This document shows, piece after piece, positions 51,928-61,245 of a DNA stretch of 64,000 nt (position 1 is the stretch's first letter; each line of letters starts with the position of its first letter). The DNA comes from Streptomyces sp. CA-210063 (GTDB taxonomy: Bacteria > Actinomycetota > Actinomycetes > Streptomycetales > Streptomycetaceae): assembly GCF_024612015.1 (NCBI RefSeq), contig NZ_CP102512.1, forward strand, positions 1,984,001 through 2,048,000. The letters run 5' to 3'. Made by a program: the position numbers and the translations under genes. Under the pieces are notes generated by a model. That model did no database searches and was not told the DNA's origin. It saw nothing but the letters and a program-made list of their open reading frames with translations.

Positions 51928-52587
51928 CTATTCCCCCTCGAAGACATTCCGGAGGTCTTTGAACAGCTCCACGTCGCACGGTTCAAGGCTGGTCTGCTGA
52001 GCCACTTTGACGATCATCTGGGCGAGCGTCCACACGGAGCTGCGGTACTTGAGGTGACGGCCCGCCTGCTTCAGTCCGTAGAGACCGGACTGCAGGTAAT
52101 CCTTACCCAGATCGGGGTGGGCGTACTGCACCCTCGCCGCCGTGGGCGGCAGCGTCAGATGCTGGTGCCCCACCCAGAGGACGGGGACGATCGCGTTGCC
52201 CGTGTACGGGCGGGTACGGAGCTGTTCCTCCTGACGCCGCGCGAAGGCGTCCCATTCCCTTCCGCACCACTCCCTCTTGAAGTACCGGCTGTTGTAGATC
52301 GGTACGAAGACCCGGCAGGTGGCCAGGGCCTGTTTGAGTCTGCTCTCCCAGTCGTCGCCGGGGTCCATGCTCAGGTCGAGGAATCCGGGCGATTCCTCCC
52401 CGTCGTGATCGGTCAACTGCATGATGTCGCTGCATAACTGGGCGTGGAACTGCTCCAGCGCCACATCCGACGGATCTTTCCTGGCCCGCGCGGCCCCCTT
52501 CAGCGGTGTCCGGGCATAGCTCATGAAGAACACATACGGATCGGAGGAAACCGTCGACCGGGTCGCCTGAGAAGCCGGATGAATCAT
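51928..52587 (-). CDS. Second TIR-like protein of the FxSxx locus
   Basis: 219 aa, one domain. It shares FFMSYART and VFVPIYNSRYF with FxsC, but has KREWCGREWDAF, keeping a W-C-x2-E pattern like that of catalytic TIR domains (Glu is the NAD glycohydrolase residue in active members). No extra domain. ATG at 52587 with AAAGGCGAG upstream. It follows the maturase gene after a 170-bp gap that might hold an internal promoter. Confidence 0.82.
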   Translation of the reverse strand: MIHPASQATRSTVSSDPYVFFMSYARTPLKGAARARKDPSDVALEQFHAQLCSDIMQLTDHDGEESPGFLDLSMDPGDDWESRLKQALATCRVFVPIYNSRYFKREWCGREWDAFARRQEEQLRTRPYTGNAIVPVLWVGHQHLTLPPTAARVQYAHPDLGKDYLQSGLYGLKQAGRHLKYRSSVWTLAQMIVKVAQQTSLEPCDVELFKDLRNVFEGE

Positions 52588-52757
52588 GGACTCGCCTTTC
52601 CCCTCCCCCGTCGCCCACCTCGGGCCTCCCAGCCCCGAGCATCACAGCTGAATCTCCTCCAGGATCCATTGGAACGCGAAAACCACTGCCGGTGCCAGGG
52701 TTCGGCCGGAGCAAGTTGTAGCGGACACCGGTGCGGAGAACGGGAGTTGGTCCCCCA

Positions 52758-55154
52758 TTACACCGCGACCGGACCGGTTTCGGCCACTCCTCCCAGAGTT
52801 TCGGCCTCGCCCCGGAGCCCTCGGACGAAGCGGTGACCCAGGGCGGTCAGGGAGCCGGTTCCGGCCACCGTGTCGAGGGCGTCCAGCACCGCCGTACGCC
52901 ACTTGTCCGCCTCGACGCGGGAGCGTTCGTGCAGGGCGGCGCCGACGTCCGCCGCACCGCGGCGGACCCTGATCCGCCAGACGTCGGCGACCGCGAGATG
53001 GGCGTACGCGCCCTGGACGATGGCGTCGAGCGGCCTGGGGTCGGGCCGCCACAGCACCCGGTAGCGGCGCTCGTCGAGGCCGTCGAGCAGGTCGAACATG
53101 TCCAGCATGGCGCCCAGTTTGACGTGCTGGTACTCGTGGATGAGCAGCATGGCGAGGTCCTCGGCCGAGCGGGGCAGCGCGATACCGACCGCGCCGAAGG
53201 CGTGCCGGGAGGTGGCGCTGACGTCGTCACCGGTCGGTGAGGGGGCCAGCGGGGTCACGGCGGTCAGCCCGGCGGCGATCCCCGGCGCGTAGTCGGGGTA
53301 CTCGGTCCGGATCAGCCGCCAGGCTTCCCCGAACATCGACTCCCACCGTCGGAATTCGGCCTCGTCCAGTCGGGGCAACGGCTCGTACCCGTAGCAGTCG
53401 CGGGCGGGGTCCAGGTCGTCCAAGGCCACGTCCAGCCCCTCCGCGGACAGGTGCCGCAGCGGCTGCCAGATCATGCCGGCGGGTGGCCGCTCCCGGCCGA
53501 GGGTCCGCCCTTCCACGGTGAGCGCGGAGTCGGCGGCCGTCACGGTGACGGTCCCGGACCGCCGGTCGCGGCTGCCGGCGCGCAGCAACAGCCGCCCCAT
53601 GCCGGGCAGATGGATCGCCGAGCCCTCGGGGCCGTGCCGCAGCGGGACCGGCAGGGTCAGCTGCCCCCCGGTGCGTACGACGGCCGAGAGCGCGGCCTCG
53701 GCCGGGTGGCCCTCGGCCCGCCGTGCCGACTGGCCGCAGGCGAGGGCCCACACGCGTAGATAGGGGTCGGCCAGCAGTATGTCCAGGGCGCCGGCGGGCA
53801 GGGCGAGGATCGCTTCCCAGCCAGGGGCCGAGGCCGCCGGGCCGCCGGGAGCCGAGTCCGCCGAGTCACGGGGGTCCTGGGTGTCCGCCCGGCGGGCGGC
53901 GGCCAGCAGAGCCCGTCGCTGGCTGCTCTGGGCCGCGGCGAGCGACCGGACGGCCGCCGTGCTGCCGTATCCGGCGGCAAGTTCGTCGAAGTGGGTCCAG
54001 GACAGGCCGTGCCAGCCGTGGCGGACCTCGGCGTCGTCGCGTTCGCTGATCTGGACGTACTCGATGGTCTTCAGCAGGTCCGCGCAGTAGACGGAGGGGT
54101 TGTCGAAGCCGTTCGACTTCCGGTGGCGGTGTCCGTACAGGCCGCCGCCGCAGACCGACACGACGGGGCAGGCGCGGCACTGCGCGCTCAGCCCGTCGAG
54201 TCCGGCGCGGCGGGCCTGGATGCCCCGGTGTTCGGCGGCCTCCTCCAGGCGGTGGGTGGCGATGTGCATGCCGGTGTCCGGGGCTCCCGGATAGGCCGTC
54301 TTGAGCCAGTCCGCCTGTTCGACGGCGCCGTCGGTCTCCACCACCAGCAGATCCGAACTGCCCAGCCCCAGCGCCTCGGTGAGGCTGCCCCGGCCGCGGG
54401 TCAGCCGGCTGATCGACTCGAACATCCGGATCCGCATCGGCATGCCGTCCGCGGTCCACTGCTTGTGCACGGCGATCAGCCAGTCGGCGTAGTCGGAGCC
54501 GGCCTCTCCGCCGGGGCGGGGCGGCGGGTACTCCCAGGTGGCGTGCGGCAGCAGGAAGTCGACGGCGGGCGGGCGCAGTTCGGCCAGCGCCCGGTACACC
54601 TCCACCGGGTCGTTCTCGACGTCGATCGTGCAGAGCAGCCCGCCGAAGGCGCTCCGGTGGGCGGGGGCGCCCAGGCGGCGCACCGCGCGCACCACGTCCC
54701 GGTAGGAGCCCGAGCCGTCCCGCCTGATCCGGTGACGGTCGTTGGACGCCTCGTCGCCGTCGAGCGAGATGCTGGTGACGATGGACTCGTCGACGAGCAT
54801 CTCGCAGAACGCGTCGTCCAGTTGGAGACCGTTGGTCTGCATACGCAGGTCGAGTTCGGCCACGCCGTGCAAGGCGGAGCGCAGTCGGCGGGCGTAGCCG
54901 CGCAGTCGTTCACGCCCGGCGAGCAGCGGCTCACCGCCGTGCAGCACGACATGGACGCGGGTGAGTCGGTGCTCGGCGGCATGCTCGGCGATCCGGTCAG
55001 CCGTACGGCGGAACGTTTCCTCCGACATCGTCACCGGACGCCCGCGCCAGCTCTGGTCGGCGTGCTGGTAGACGTAGCAGTGGTCACAGGCCAAATCGCA
55101 GCGACTGTGCACCTTGATCACGAACTGGCGGAAGGGCCGCGCCGCCACCGTCAC
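52758..55154 (-). CDS. fxsB: FxsB radical SAM/SPASM peptide maturase fused to HExxH domain
   Basis: 798 aa from the GTG at 55154 (GAGGA upstream). The radical SAM cluster motif is SRCDLACDHCYVY (Cys19, Cys23, Cys26), then LHGGEPLL and a SPASM block CRACPVVSVCGGGLYGHR near residue 325, with a further Cys in SVYCADLL. The C-terminal half ends with a domain carrying HEYQH (673-677), a zinc-metalloprotease-like signature found with these peptides. FxsB-type enzymes form a cyclophane crosslink in the precursor tail; here this would join Phe47 and Ser49 of the 51-aa peptide (inferred from family). Starts 33 bp after fxsA. Confidence 0.92.
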   Translation of the reverse strand: MTVAARPFRQFVIKVHSRCDLACDHCYVYQHADQSWRGRPVTMSEETFRRTADRIAEHAAEHRLTRVHVVLHGGEPLLAGRERLRGYARRLRSALHGVAELDLRMQTNGLQLDDAFCEMLVDESIVTSISLDGDEASNDRHRIRRDGSGSYRDVVRAVRRLGAPAHRSAFGGLLCTIDVENDPVEVYRALAELRPPAVDFLLPHATWEYPPPRPGGEAGSDYADWLIAVHKQWTADGMPMRIRMFESISRLTRGRGSLTEALGLGSSDLLVVETDGAVEQADWLKTAYPGAPDTGMHIATHRLEEAAEHRGIQARRAGLDGLSAQCRACPVVSVCGGGLYGHRHRKSNGFDNPSVYCADLLKTIEYVQISERDDAEVRHGWHGLSWTHFDELAAGYGSTAAVRSLAAAQSSQRRALLAAARRADTQDPRDSADSAPGGPAASAPGWEAILALPAGALDILLADPYLRVWALACGQSARRAEGHPAEAALSAVVRTGGQLTLPVPLRHGPEGSAIHLPGMGRLLLRAGSRDRRSGTVTVTAADSALTVEGRTLGRERPPAGMIWQPLRHLSAEGLDVALDDLDPARDCYGYEPLPRLDEAEFRRWESMFGEAWRLIRTEYPDYAPGIAAGLTAVTPLAPSPTGDDVSATSRHAFGAVGIALPRSAEDLAMLLIHEYQHVKLGAMLDMFDLLDGLDERRYRVLWRPDPRPLDAIVQGAYAHLAVADVWRIRVRRGAADVGAALHERSRVEADKWRTAVLDALDTVAGTGSLTALGHRFVRGLRGEAETLGGVAETGPVAV

Positions 55155-55187
55155 CGGTACGATTCCTCGTCGTTCCGGTCAGCCTGG

Positions 55188-55343
55188 TCAGAGCGACGAC
55201 TGGAAGGCGGCCACCGGCTCTCCGCCACCCGCGAGCATCCTTGCCAGAGCCGACTCCTGAGCGGACTCCGGAACCTCATCCAGCGAGGTGTCGTGCAAGT
55301 CCCTGACGACGCTCGTGGCGAAGGGCTGCTCGTACCTGTCCAT
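55188..55343 (-). CDS. fxsA: FxSxx-COOH cyclophane RiPP precursor
   Basis: 51 aa. Leader MDRYEQPFATSVVRDLHDTS ... SALARML, then Gly-rich GGGEPVA and the C-terminal core AFQSSL, matching the obligatory Phe-x-Ser-x-x end (F47-Q48-S49-S50-L51). GAGGAG lies 6 bp before the ATG at 55343. It directly precedes the FxsB maturase. The mature product and its biological role are unknown for most of this family. Confidence 0.9.
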   Translation of the reverse strand: MDRYEQPFATSVVRDLHDTSLDEVPESAQESALARMLAGGGEPVAAFQSSL

Positions 55344-55700
55344 AGGCGTCTCCTCGGGCGTACGGCTCCGGGCGGCACACCTCATAGTGACGGCCCGGTA
55401 ACCGAACAGCAAGGCGATCGCCAGCCAAGTCCGTGCGGCAAAGAGACATCGTCAAACGCCTTGGCGGCAGCGCTGGAACGCAGGTGCGAGGTGGTTGGGC
55501 CGCGGCGACGGGGAACGGACTGGTCCACCTGAAGGGCCGTCAATACACCGTCATTACATCGTCCATGCGTACGGCCTCGGTCGTCAGGACGCCCCTCCTG
55601 GACGCCCCCTCGGTCGAAGGGGCCGTCGTACCAGGAAAGTCGTCCTGACGACCCGGCCGTCGTCATCGGCGTGGCTGCCCTCAGGGGGCAGCCGCCGACA
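55344..55700. promoter_or_regulatory. Upstream region of the FxSxx operon
   Basis: 357 bp between fxsA and the end of the ABC ATPase gene. It should contain the fxsA promoter and the end of the sugar-transport operon. I found no clear hairpin, palindrome or further gene. Confidence 0.4.
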
Positions 55701-56627
55701 TCACGCGGCCCCGTCCTTCGAGGTGGCCACGGGTGCGGTGAGGTCGCCCTCCTCGGGAAGCTCCTCGACGTCCACGCCACGGACCTGGGCCAACTCGTGC
55801 TTGAGCGCGGCGAGTTCGGTGCCTCCGGCCATGTGGTTGGTGAGTTCTTCGAGGCTGACCTGGTCGCGGGTGGCGGAGAGTTCGAGGGTGCCCAGACGCA
55901 GGACGCTGAAGTGGTCACCGACCATGTAGGCGTGGTGGGGGTTGTGGGTGATGAAGATGACGCCGAGGCCGCGGTCGCGGGCGGCGGCGATGTACTTCAG
56001 CACGACACCCGACTGCTTGACGCCGAGGGCGGCGGTGGGCTCGTCGAGGATGAGGACGCGGGCGCCGAAGTAGACGGCGCGGGCGATGGCCACGCACTGG
56101 CGCTGGCCGCCGGAGAGGGTGCCGATGGGCTGGTCGAGATCGTCCAGGACGATGCCCATGTTGCGCAGTTCCTCGTCGGCGGTCTTCCTCATCCTGTCGA
56201 TGTCGAGGCGGCGCACGGGCCAGGGGCCGCGCGTGAACTCGGAGCCGAGGAAGAAGTTGCGCCACACCGGCATCAGCGGGACGACCGCCAGGTCCTGGTA
56301 GACGGTGGCGATACCGGCGTCGAGGGCTTCACGGGGGGTGGTGAAACGCACCGGCTTGCCGTCGACGAGGACGTCGCCTTCGGTGTGCTGGTGCAGGCCC
56401 GAGATGATTTTGATGAGGGTGGACTTGCCGGCGCCGTTGTCGCCCAGGACGCAGGTGACGCGGCCGGGGTGGACGGCGAGGTTCACGCCGTGCAGGGCGC
56501 GGACGTTGCCGTAGGCCTTGCCGGTCCCCTTCAGCTCGACGATGGGCGTGTCCTGGCCGGGCGTCGCGTCGGTGACGGTGTCCTTCGGGGGCGTGCCGTC
56601 GGCAGCGGATCCGTTGGTGGTGGTCAT
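55701..56627 (-). CDS. Sugar ABC transporter ATPase (CUT2 type, single domain)
   Basis: 308 aa. Walker [11 protein letters not shown], signature TLSGGQRQ, Walker [14 protein letters not shown], with YQDLAVV as Q-loop and THNPHH as H-loop. It resembles one half of RbsA/XylG-type ATPases and works with the CUT2 permease and binding protein upstream. ATG at 56627 with GGAGGTG. A ~40-residue acidic tail follows the ATPase core. Third gene of the uptake operon. Confidence 0.92.
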   Translation of the reverse strand: MTTTNGSAADGTPPKDTVTDATPGQDTPIVELKGTGKAYGNVRALHGVNLAVHPGRVTCVLGDNGAGKSTLIKIISGLHQHTEGDVLVDGKPVRFTTPREALDAGIATVYQDLAVVPLMPVWRNFFLGSEFTRGPWPVRRLDIDRMRKTADEELRNMGIVLDDLDQPIGTLSGGQRQCVAIARAVYFGARVLILDEPTAALGVKQSGVVLKYIAAARDRGLGVIFITHNPHHAYMVGDHFSVLRLGTLELSATRDQVSLEELTNHMAGGTELAALKHELAQVRGVDVEELPEEGDLTAPVATSKDGAA

Positions 56628-56635
56628 GGGGTGGT

Positions 56636-57712
56636 TCACCTCCGGGTCGCTTGGCTGCGGACCCACAGATTGACGAGGGCGGCGATCAGGAGCATCACGC
56701 CGAGGAAGGCCTTGAACCAGTCGGGGTTCCAGTTGGCGTAGACGATGCCCTGGTTGACCATGCCGAAGATGAAGGCACCGATGACCGGGCCGATCGCCGA
56801 GCCGTAGCCGCCGGTCAGCAGACAGCCGCCGATCACCGCGGCGATGATGTACAGGAACTCGTTGCCCACGCCCTCGTTGGACTGCACCGTGTTGAACGAG
56901 AACAGCAGGTGCATGCCCACGAACCAGGCCCCGGCGCCGACGCCCATGAACAGGGCGATCTTCGTGAAGTTGACGGGGACACCGACGGCTCGCGCGCTGT
57001 CCTTGTTGCCGCCGACGGCGAAGATCCAGTTGCCGAACTTGGTGCGCAGCAGCAGCCAGGTCGCGATCGCGGCGAAGATCAGCCAGTAGAAGATCGTGAT
57101 CTTGAAGTCGACGCCGCCGATGCCGATCTCCGAGGCGAAGATGCTCTTGGCCTGGTCGAAGCCGTCCATGTCGGCGATCGAGTCACTGGCCACGTTATTG
57201 GTGAAGATCTTCGTGACGGCCAGGTTGGAGCCCTGGAGGATCAGGAAGGAGCCGAGGGTGACGAGGAAGCTCGGCAGTCCGGTCTTGATGAGCAGCCAGC
57301 CGTTGAAGGCGCCCACCGCCAAGGACACGATCAGCGCGACGAACACGCCGGTCCAGACGTTCACCGTGAGCTGGAAGCTGAGGATCCCGGCGGTGAGGGC
57401 GGAGGTGGTGACCGCGACACCGGCGGACAGGTCGAACTCGCCGCCGATCATCAGCAGGGCCACCGGCAGCGCCATGATGCCCATGACGGAGGCCTGGTAG
57501 AGCACGGTCGCCAGCGAGCTGGTCTCCCGGAAGGAGGGGGCGACCGCGAAGAAGAAGGCGTAGACGCCGATCGCGGCGATGAGCGCGCCGACCTCGGGGC
57601 GGGCCAACAGGCGTCGGCCCAGGGAGCGTTGTGCGGTTCGGCCGTCCTTGTGGGCGGCCGGCGGAGCCGGCGACGAGGGTGAACTCGCCGCCGGTGCCGT
57701 TGCTTGGGTCAT
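56636..57712 (-). CDS. Sugar ABC transporter permease (CUT2)
   Basis: 358 aa, ~10 helices. [17 protein letters not shown] is the CUT2 signature (GGIDLS-like), with [10 protein letters not shown] and [20 protein letters not shown] further on. It forms the membrane channel of a ribose/inositol/xylose-type importer. 8 bp before the ATPase start. Confidence 0.92.
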   Translation of the reverse strand: MTQATAPAASSPSSPAPPAAHKDGRTAQRSLGRRLLARPEVGALIAAIGVYAFFFAVAPSFRETSSLATVLYQASVMGIMALPVALLMIGGEFDLSAGVAVTTSALTAGILSFQLTVNVWTGVFVALIVSLAVGAFNGWLLIKTGLPSFLVTLGSFLILQGSNLAVTKIFTNNVASDSIADMDGFDQAKSIFASEIGIGGVDFKITIFYWLIFAAIATWLLLRTKFGNWIFAVGGNKDSARAVGVPVNFTKIALFMGVGAGAWFVGMHLLFSFNTVQSNEGVGNEFLYIIAAVIGGCLLTGGYGSAIGPVIGAFIFGMVNQGIVYANWNPDWFKAFLGVMLLIAALVNLWVRSQATRR

Positions 57713-57719
57713 GGTCGGA

Positions 57720-58739
57720 TCACCGGGTGCCCTTCGCGGCGAACTGGGCGATCGTGTCGACGTTGTCCTTGTCCACGAAGGCAGGACCGGTCAGCACCGG
57801 CTCCTCGCCACCGCCGCTGTAGTTTCCGTTGTTCTTGTAGAGCCAGAGCGAGTCCACGGCCAGGTAACCCTGCAGGTAGGGCTGCTGGTCGACGGCGAAC
57901 TCGATGTCGCCGGACTTGATGGCGTCCGTCATCTCCTTGTTGAGGTCGAACGTCGCGACCTTCGCCTTGCTGCCCGCGTCGTCCACCGACTGCACGGAGG
58001 TCAGGGCGACCGGGGCGCCCAGGGTGACGACCTCGTCGATGGAGGAGTCCTGCTTGAGCTTGGCCGTGATGGTGGACTTCACCGAGGGCATGTCCGTGCC
58101 GTTGACATAGAGGTTCTCGGTCTCGCCCTCGAACGTCTTCTTCACGCCGGCGCAGCGGGCCTCAAGGGCGACGTTGCCCTGCTCCTGGATCACGCAGACC
58201 GCGTGCTTGGCGCCGGTCTCGTTGAGCTTCCTGCCGAAGGCCTCGCCGGCGACGGTCTCGTCCTGGCCGAAGAAGGAGAGCAGACCCTGCTCCTGCCACA
58301 CATCCATACCGGAGTTGAGGCCCACGACGGGGATGCCGGCCTTCTCCGCCTTGGCGATGACGTCCTTCATCGCGTCCGGCTTGGCGAGGGTGACGGCGAT
58401 GCCGTCGACCTTCTGGTCGATCGCGTTCTGGACGAGGTTGGCCTGGTTGGCCGCGTTCGGGTCGTTCGAGTAGATCAGCTCGACGTTGTCCTTGTCGGCG
58501 GCCGTCTGGGCGCCCTTGCGGACGATGTCCCAGAAGGTGTCGCCCTGGCCGGCGTGGGTCACCATCGCGACCGTCATCTTGGGGGTGTCGGCCTTGCCCG
58601 CGGAGGCGTCCGCCCCGCCCTCCTCGGCCTCCTTGCCGCCGGAACCGCTGGAGCAGCCGGCTATCAGCAGCGCGGATGCCGCGGCCATCGCGAAGAAGGG
58701 GGCCACTCTACGGGAGCGGGGATAAAACGTGCGGTCCAT
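57720..58739 (-). CDS. Sugar ABC transporter substrate-binding lipoprotein
   Basis: 339 aa. Lipoprotein signal with lipobox LLIAGCSSG (Cys ~29), then a periplasmic-binding type 1 fold (MTVAMVTHAGQGDTFWDIVR, GIAVTLAKPDAM, FAVDQQPYLQG) as in the ribose/inositol cluster. The location beside iolD makes myo-inositol or a related cyclitol the first guess. First gene of the leftward uptake operon. Confidence 0.9.
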   Translation of the reverse strand: MDRTFYPRSRRVAPFFAMAAASALLIAGCSSGSGGKEAEEGGADASAGKADTPKMTVAMVTHAGQGDTFWDIVRKGAQTAADKDNVELIYSNDPNAANQANLVQNAIDQKVDGIAVTLAKPDAMKDVIAKAEKAGIPVVGLNSGMDVWQEQGLLSFFGQDETVAGEAFGRKLNETGAKHAVCVIQEQGNVALEARCAGVKKTFEGETENLYVNGTDMPSVKSTITAKLKQDSSIDEVVTLGAPVALTSVQSVDDAGSKAKVATFDLNKEMTDAIKSGDIEFAVDQQPYLQGYLAVDSLWLYKNNGNYSGGGEEPVLTGPAFVDKDNVDTIAQFAAKGTR

Positions 58740-59070
58740 CTTTCCTGCACCTCACTGTGCGACAGGTGGAAAGGGAACGGGACAGCGTCGGGCGGAGTGC
58801 CCGCGCGGGCCCGGACATCGAAGTCCGGATCATTGTGCCGGTAGGCCGACTGAGCTGTTTCGTTGGGACGGGATACAAACCCCTGACACACCCGCCTGTC
58901 AATACTTTGTTAAGACATCATTTCAGGCTCAGGTCCGAATGTCAGTACAAATCCTTGACAGCGGGTCGCTTCGGGTCCTAAACCTGGGATACATCCGGAC
59001 CTGAGTGCTCGCACACCCCGCGCGCACGGACCTCCGGTGGCCCGCATCCCCCACCCGAGGAGCGACGCGC
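58740..59070. promoter_or_regulatory. Divergent control region with repeated TGACA/TGTCA sites
   Basis: Rightward promoter candidate: TTGACA (58955-58960), 18-bp spacer, TAAACC (58979-58984). Pairs of half-sites: TGACA 58884-58888 with TGTCA 58897-58901, and TGTCA 58941-58945 facing TTGACA 58955-58960. A 15-bp inverted repeat CTCAGGTCCGAATGT (58928-58942) pairs, with one mismatch, with 58991-59005 and brackets the promoter. These fit control of uptake and iol genes by a common repressor. Confidence 0.55.
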
Positions 59071-59166
59071 ATGCCCGAATCCTCCGATCCGATCGCCCTG
59101 GGCCGTATCGGAATCGATCTCTATCCGTTGCAGACCGGCGTCCCGCCCGTCGTCGTCCGCGGGTGA
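59071..59166 (+). pseudogene. iolC: Truncated iolC (5-dehydro-2-deoxygluconokinase) stump
   Basis: 31 codons behind GAGGAG: MPESSDPIALGRIGIDLYPL followed by QTGVPP and a TGA after VVVRG. IolC enzymes start with a near-identical (M/L)GRIGVDLYPLQTGV block and run to ~320 aa. Only the first strand survives, so the kinase is lost here. The stump keeps promoter and ribosome site upstream of iolD, as if the gene had been cut out of an iolC-iolD operon. Confidence 0.7.
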
Positions 59167-59270
59167 GTGGGTGCCGGTCGCGCCCCTAGAAGCGCCGGAC
59201 GCGACCCACGCTGTTCAGGCCGCACAAGCCCCGCCACCCACCACAACCCCTTCGCCCCTGTGAGGTCCCG

Positions 59271-61145
59271 ATGTCCCAGCCCACCCGCCGTCTGACCGTC
59301 GCCCAGGCGCTGGTGCGGTTCCTGTCCGCGCAGTACACCGAGCGCGACGGCGTACGCCACCGGCTGATCGCCGGGACCTGGGGCATCTTCGGCCACGGCA
59401 ATGTCGCGGGGCTCGGCCAGGCCCTCCTGGAGGCCGGCGAGGAGACGATGCCGTTCCACCAGGGCCGCAACGAGCAGTCCATGGTGCATGCCGCCGTCGG
59501 CTACGCCCGTCAGCTGAACCGCCTCTCCGCCCAGGCGGTCACCACCTCCATCGGCCCCGGCGCCACCAACCTGGTCACCGGCGCCGCCCTGGCCACCATC
59601 AACCGGCTGCCCGTCCTCCTCCTGCCCGGCGACTACTTCGCGACCCGCACCGCCGACCCGCTGCTCCAGCAACTGGAGCACCCCACCGAGGCCGACGTCT
59701 CGGTCAACGACACCCTGCGTCCGGTCTCCCGCTACTTCGACCGGATCACCCGCCCGGAGGCCCTGATCCCGGCCGCCCTCAACGCCATGCGGGTCCTCGC
59801 CGACCCGGCCGACACCGGCGCCGTCACCCTCGCCCTCCCGCAGGACGTCCAGGCGGAGGCGTACGACTGGCCGGAGGAGTTCTTCGCCGAGCGCGTGTGG
59901 ACCGTACGGCGTCCCGCGCCCGACCCGGTCGAGCTGGCCCAAGCCGTACGAGCCATCCGTGCCGCCCGGCGTCCGCTCATCGTCGCGGGCGGCGGCATCC
60001 ACCACAGCGAGGCCGAAGACGCCCTGAAGGCGCTGGTCGACGCCACGGGCATCCCGGTCGCGTCCACCCAGGCGGGCAAGGGGTCCCTGCGGTACGACCA
60101 CCCGGCCGACCTCGGCGGCATCGGCCACACCGGCACGGCGGTCTGCGACGACATCGCCCGCACCGCCGACCTGATCATCGGCGTCGGCACCCGCTACACC
60201 GACTTCACCACCGCCTCCCACACCCTCTTCCAGGCCCCGGACGTCCGTTTCGTCAACCTCAACATCACCGCCTTCGACGCCCACAAGCTGGCCGCCCGCA
60301 CGGTGGTCTGCGACGCCCGGTCCGGTCTCACGGCCCTCGCCGAGGCATTGGACGGCCACCGCGTGAGCGAGGCGTACGAGGCCGAGTACCGGGCCGGCAA
60401 GGAGCGCTGGGAGCAGATCGTCGAGGCCGCCTACACCCCGGCCGACGAACACGCCGTACCCACGCAGAGCCAGGTCCTCGGCGCGCTCGACGCGGTCGTC
60501 GGTGACGAGGACGTCGTCATCAACGCGGCCGGTTCGCTCCCCGGCGACCTGCACAAGCTGTGGCGCGCCCGCAGCCCCCGCCAGTACCACCTCGAATACG
60601 GCTACTCCTGCATGGGCTACGAGATCCCCGCCGGGATCGGTGTCCAGCAGGCGGCGCCCGGCACGGCCGTCTGGTCGCTGGTCGGGGACGGCACGTATCT
60701 GATGATGCCGACGGAGATCGTGACGGCCGTCCAGGAGGGCCTGCCCGTCAACCTGGTCCTCATCCAGAACCACGGCTACGCCTCCATCGGCGGCCTCTCC
60801 GAGTCGGTCGGCGGAGAACGCTTCGGCACCGCCTACCGCTACCGCGCCGACGACGGCACGTTCTCCGGCGCCCCGCTCCCGGTGGACCTCGCCGCCAACG
60901 CGGCCAGCCTCGGCATGGACGTCATCCGCGCCAAGACCGTGCGGGAACTACGCGAAGCCCTGGCCGCGGCCCGCGCCTCCGACCGTCCCACCTGTGTGTA
61001 CATCGAGACCGACCCGACGCCCACCGCTCCCCCGGCCGAGGCCTGGTGGGACGTCCCGGTCGCGGAGACCGCCGCCCGCCCGGCGGCCGTCGAGGCGCGC
61101 GCGACGTACGACCGGGAGGTGGCCAACCGGCGCCGCCACCTCTGA
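59271..61145 (+). CDS. iolD: 3D-(3,5/4)-trihydroxycyclohexane-1,2-dione hydrolase
   Basis: 624 aa, standard IolD length. ThDP enzyme: N-terminal PYR domain with HQGRNEQSMVHAAVGYAR and TSIGPGATNLVTGAA, middle domain PLIVAGGGIHHSEAE, C-terminal PP domain with VGDGTYLMMPTEIV ... NHGYASIGGLSESVG. It opens the cyclitol ring in myo-inositol catabolism. Other iol genes (iolB, iolE) may lie beyond the window. The promoter is likely the one at 58955, read through the iolC stump. Confidence 0.95.
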   Translation: MSQPTRRLTVAQALVRFLSAQYTERDGVRHRLIAGTWGIFGHGNVAGLGQALLEAGEETMPFHQGRNEQSMVHAAVGYARQLNRLSAQAVTTSIGPGATNLVTGAALATINRLPVLLLPGDYFATRTADPLLQQLEHPTEADVSVNDTLRPVSRYFDRITRPEALIPAALNAMRVLADPADTGAVTLALPQDVQAEAYDWPEEFFAERVWTVRRPAPDPVELAQAVRAIRAARRPLIVAGGGIHHSEAEDALKALVDATGIPVASTQAGKGSLRYDHPADLGGIGHTGTAVCDDIARTADLIIGVGTRYTDFTTASHTLFQAPDVRFVNLNITAFDAHKLAARTVVCDARSGLTALAEALDGHRVSEAYEAEYRAGKERWEQIVEAAYTPADEHAVPTQSQVLGALDAVVGDEDVVINAAGSLPGDLHKLWRARSPRQYHLEYGYSCMGYEIPAGIGVQQAAPGTAVWSLVGDGTYLMMPTEIVTAVQEGLPVNLVLIQNHGYASIGGLSESVGGERFGTAYRYRADDGTFSGAPLPVDLAANAASLGMDVIRAKTVRELREALAAARASDRPTCVYIETDPTPTAPPAEAWWDVPVAETAARPAAVEARATYDREVANRRRHL

Positions 61146-61204
61146 CACCGCTGAGCAATCCGTGACGGAATCTCTTACGAATCCGGGCCATGTAAGGACA
61201 ACGC

Positions 61205-61226
61205 GATGACAGGGGTTCCTGTCATC
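61205..61226. promoter_or_regulatory. GntR operator candidate GATGACAGG-GGTT-CCTGTCATC
   Basis: Perfect 9-bp arms with a 4-bp spacer, 20 bp before the GntR start. Its TGACA/TGTCA halves are the same as those repeated in the 58.9 kb control region, suggesting that this GntR protein regulates itself and the uptake/iol promoters. Confidence 0.65.
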
Positions 61227-61245
61227 CGGACGGACGGATACCCTC

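Noticed and set aside
55188..55412. Longer 74-aa form of the FxSxx precursor
   Set aside because: The extra N-terminal residues are not leader-like and GAGGAG lies right before the inner ATG at 55343.
59121..60773. 550-codon open frame antisense to iolD
   Set aside because: Gly/Val/Arg-rich antisense shadow; iolD on the + strand has every ThDP motif.
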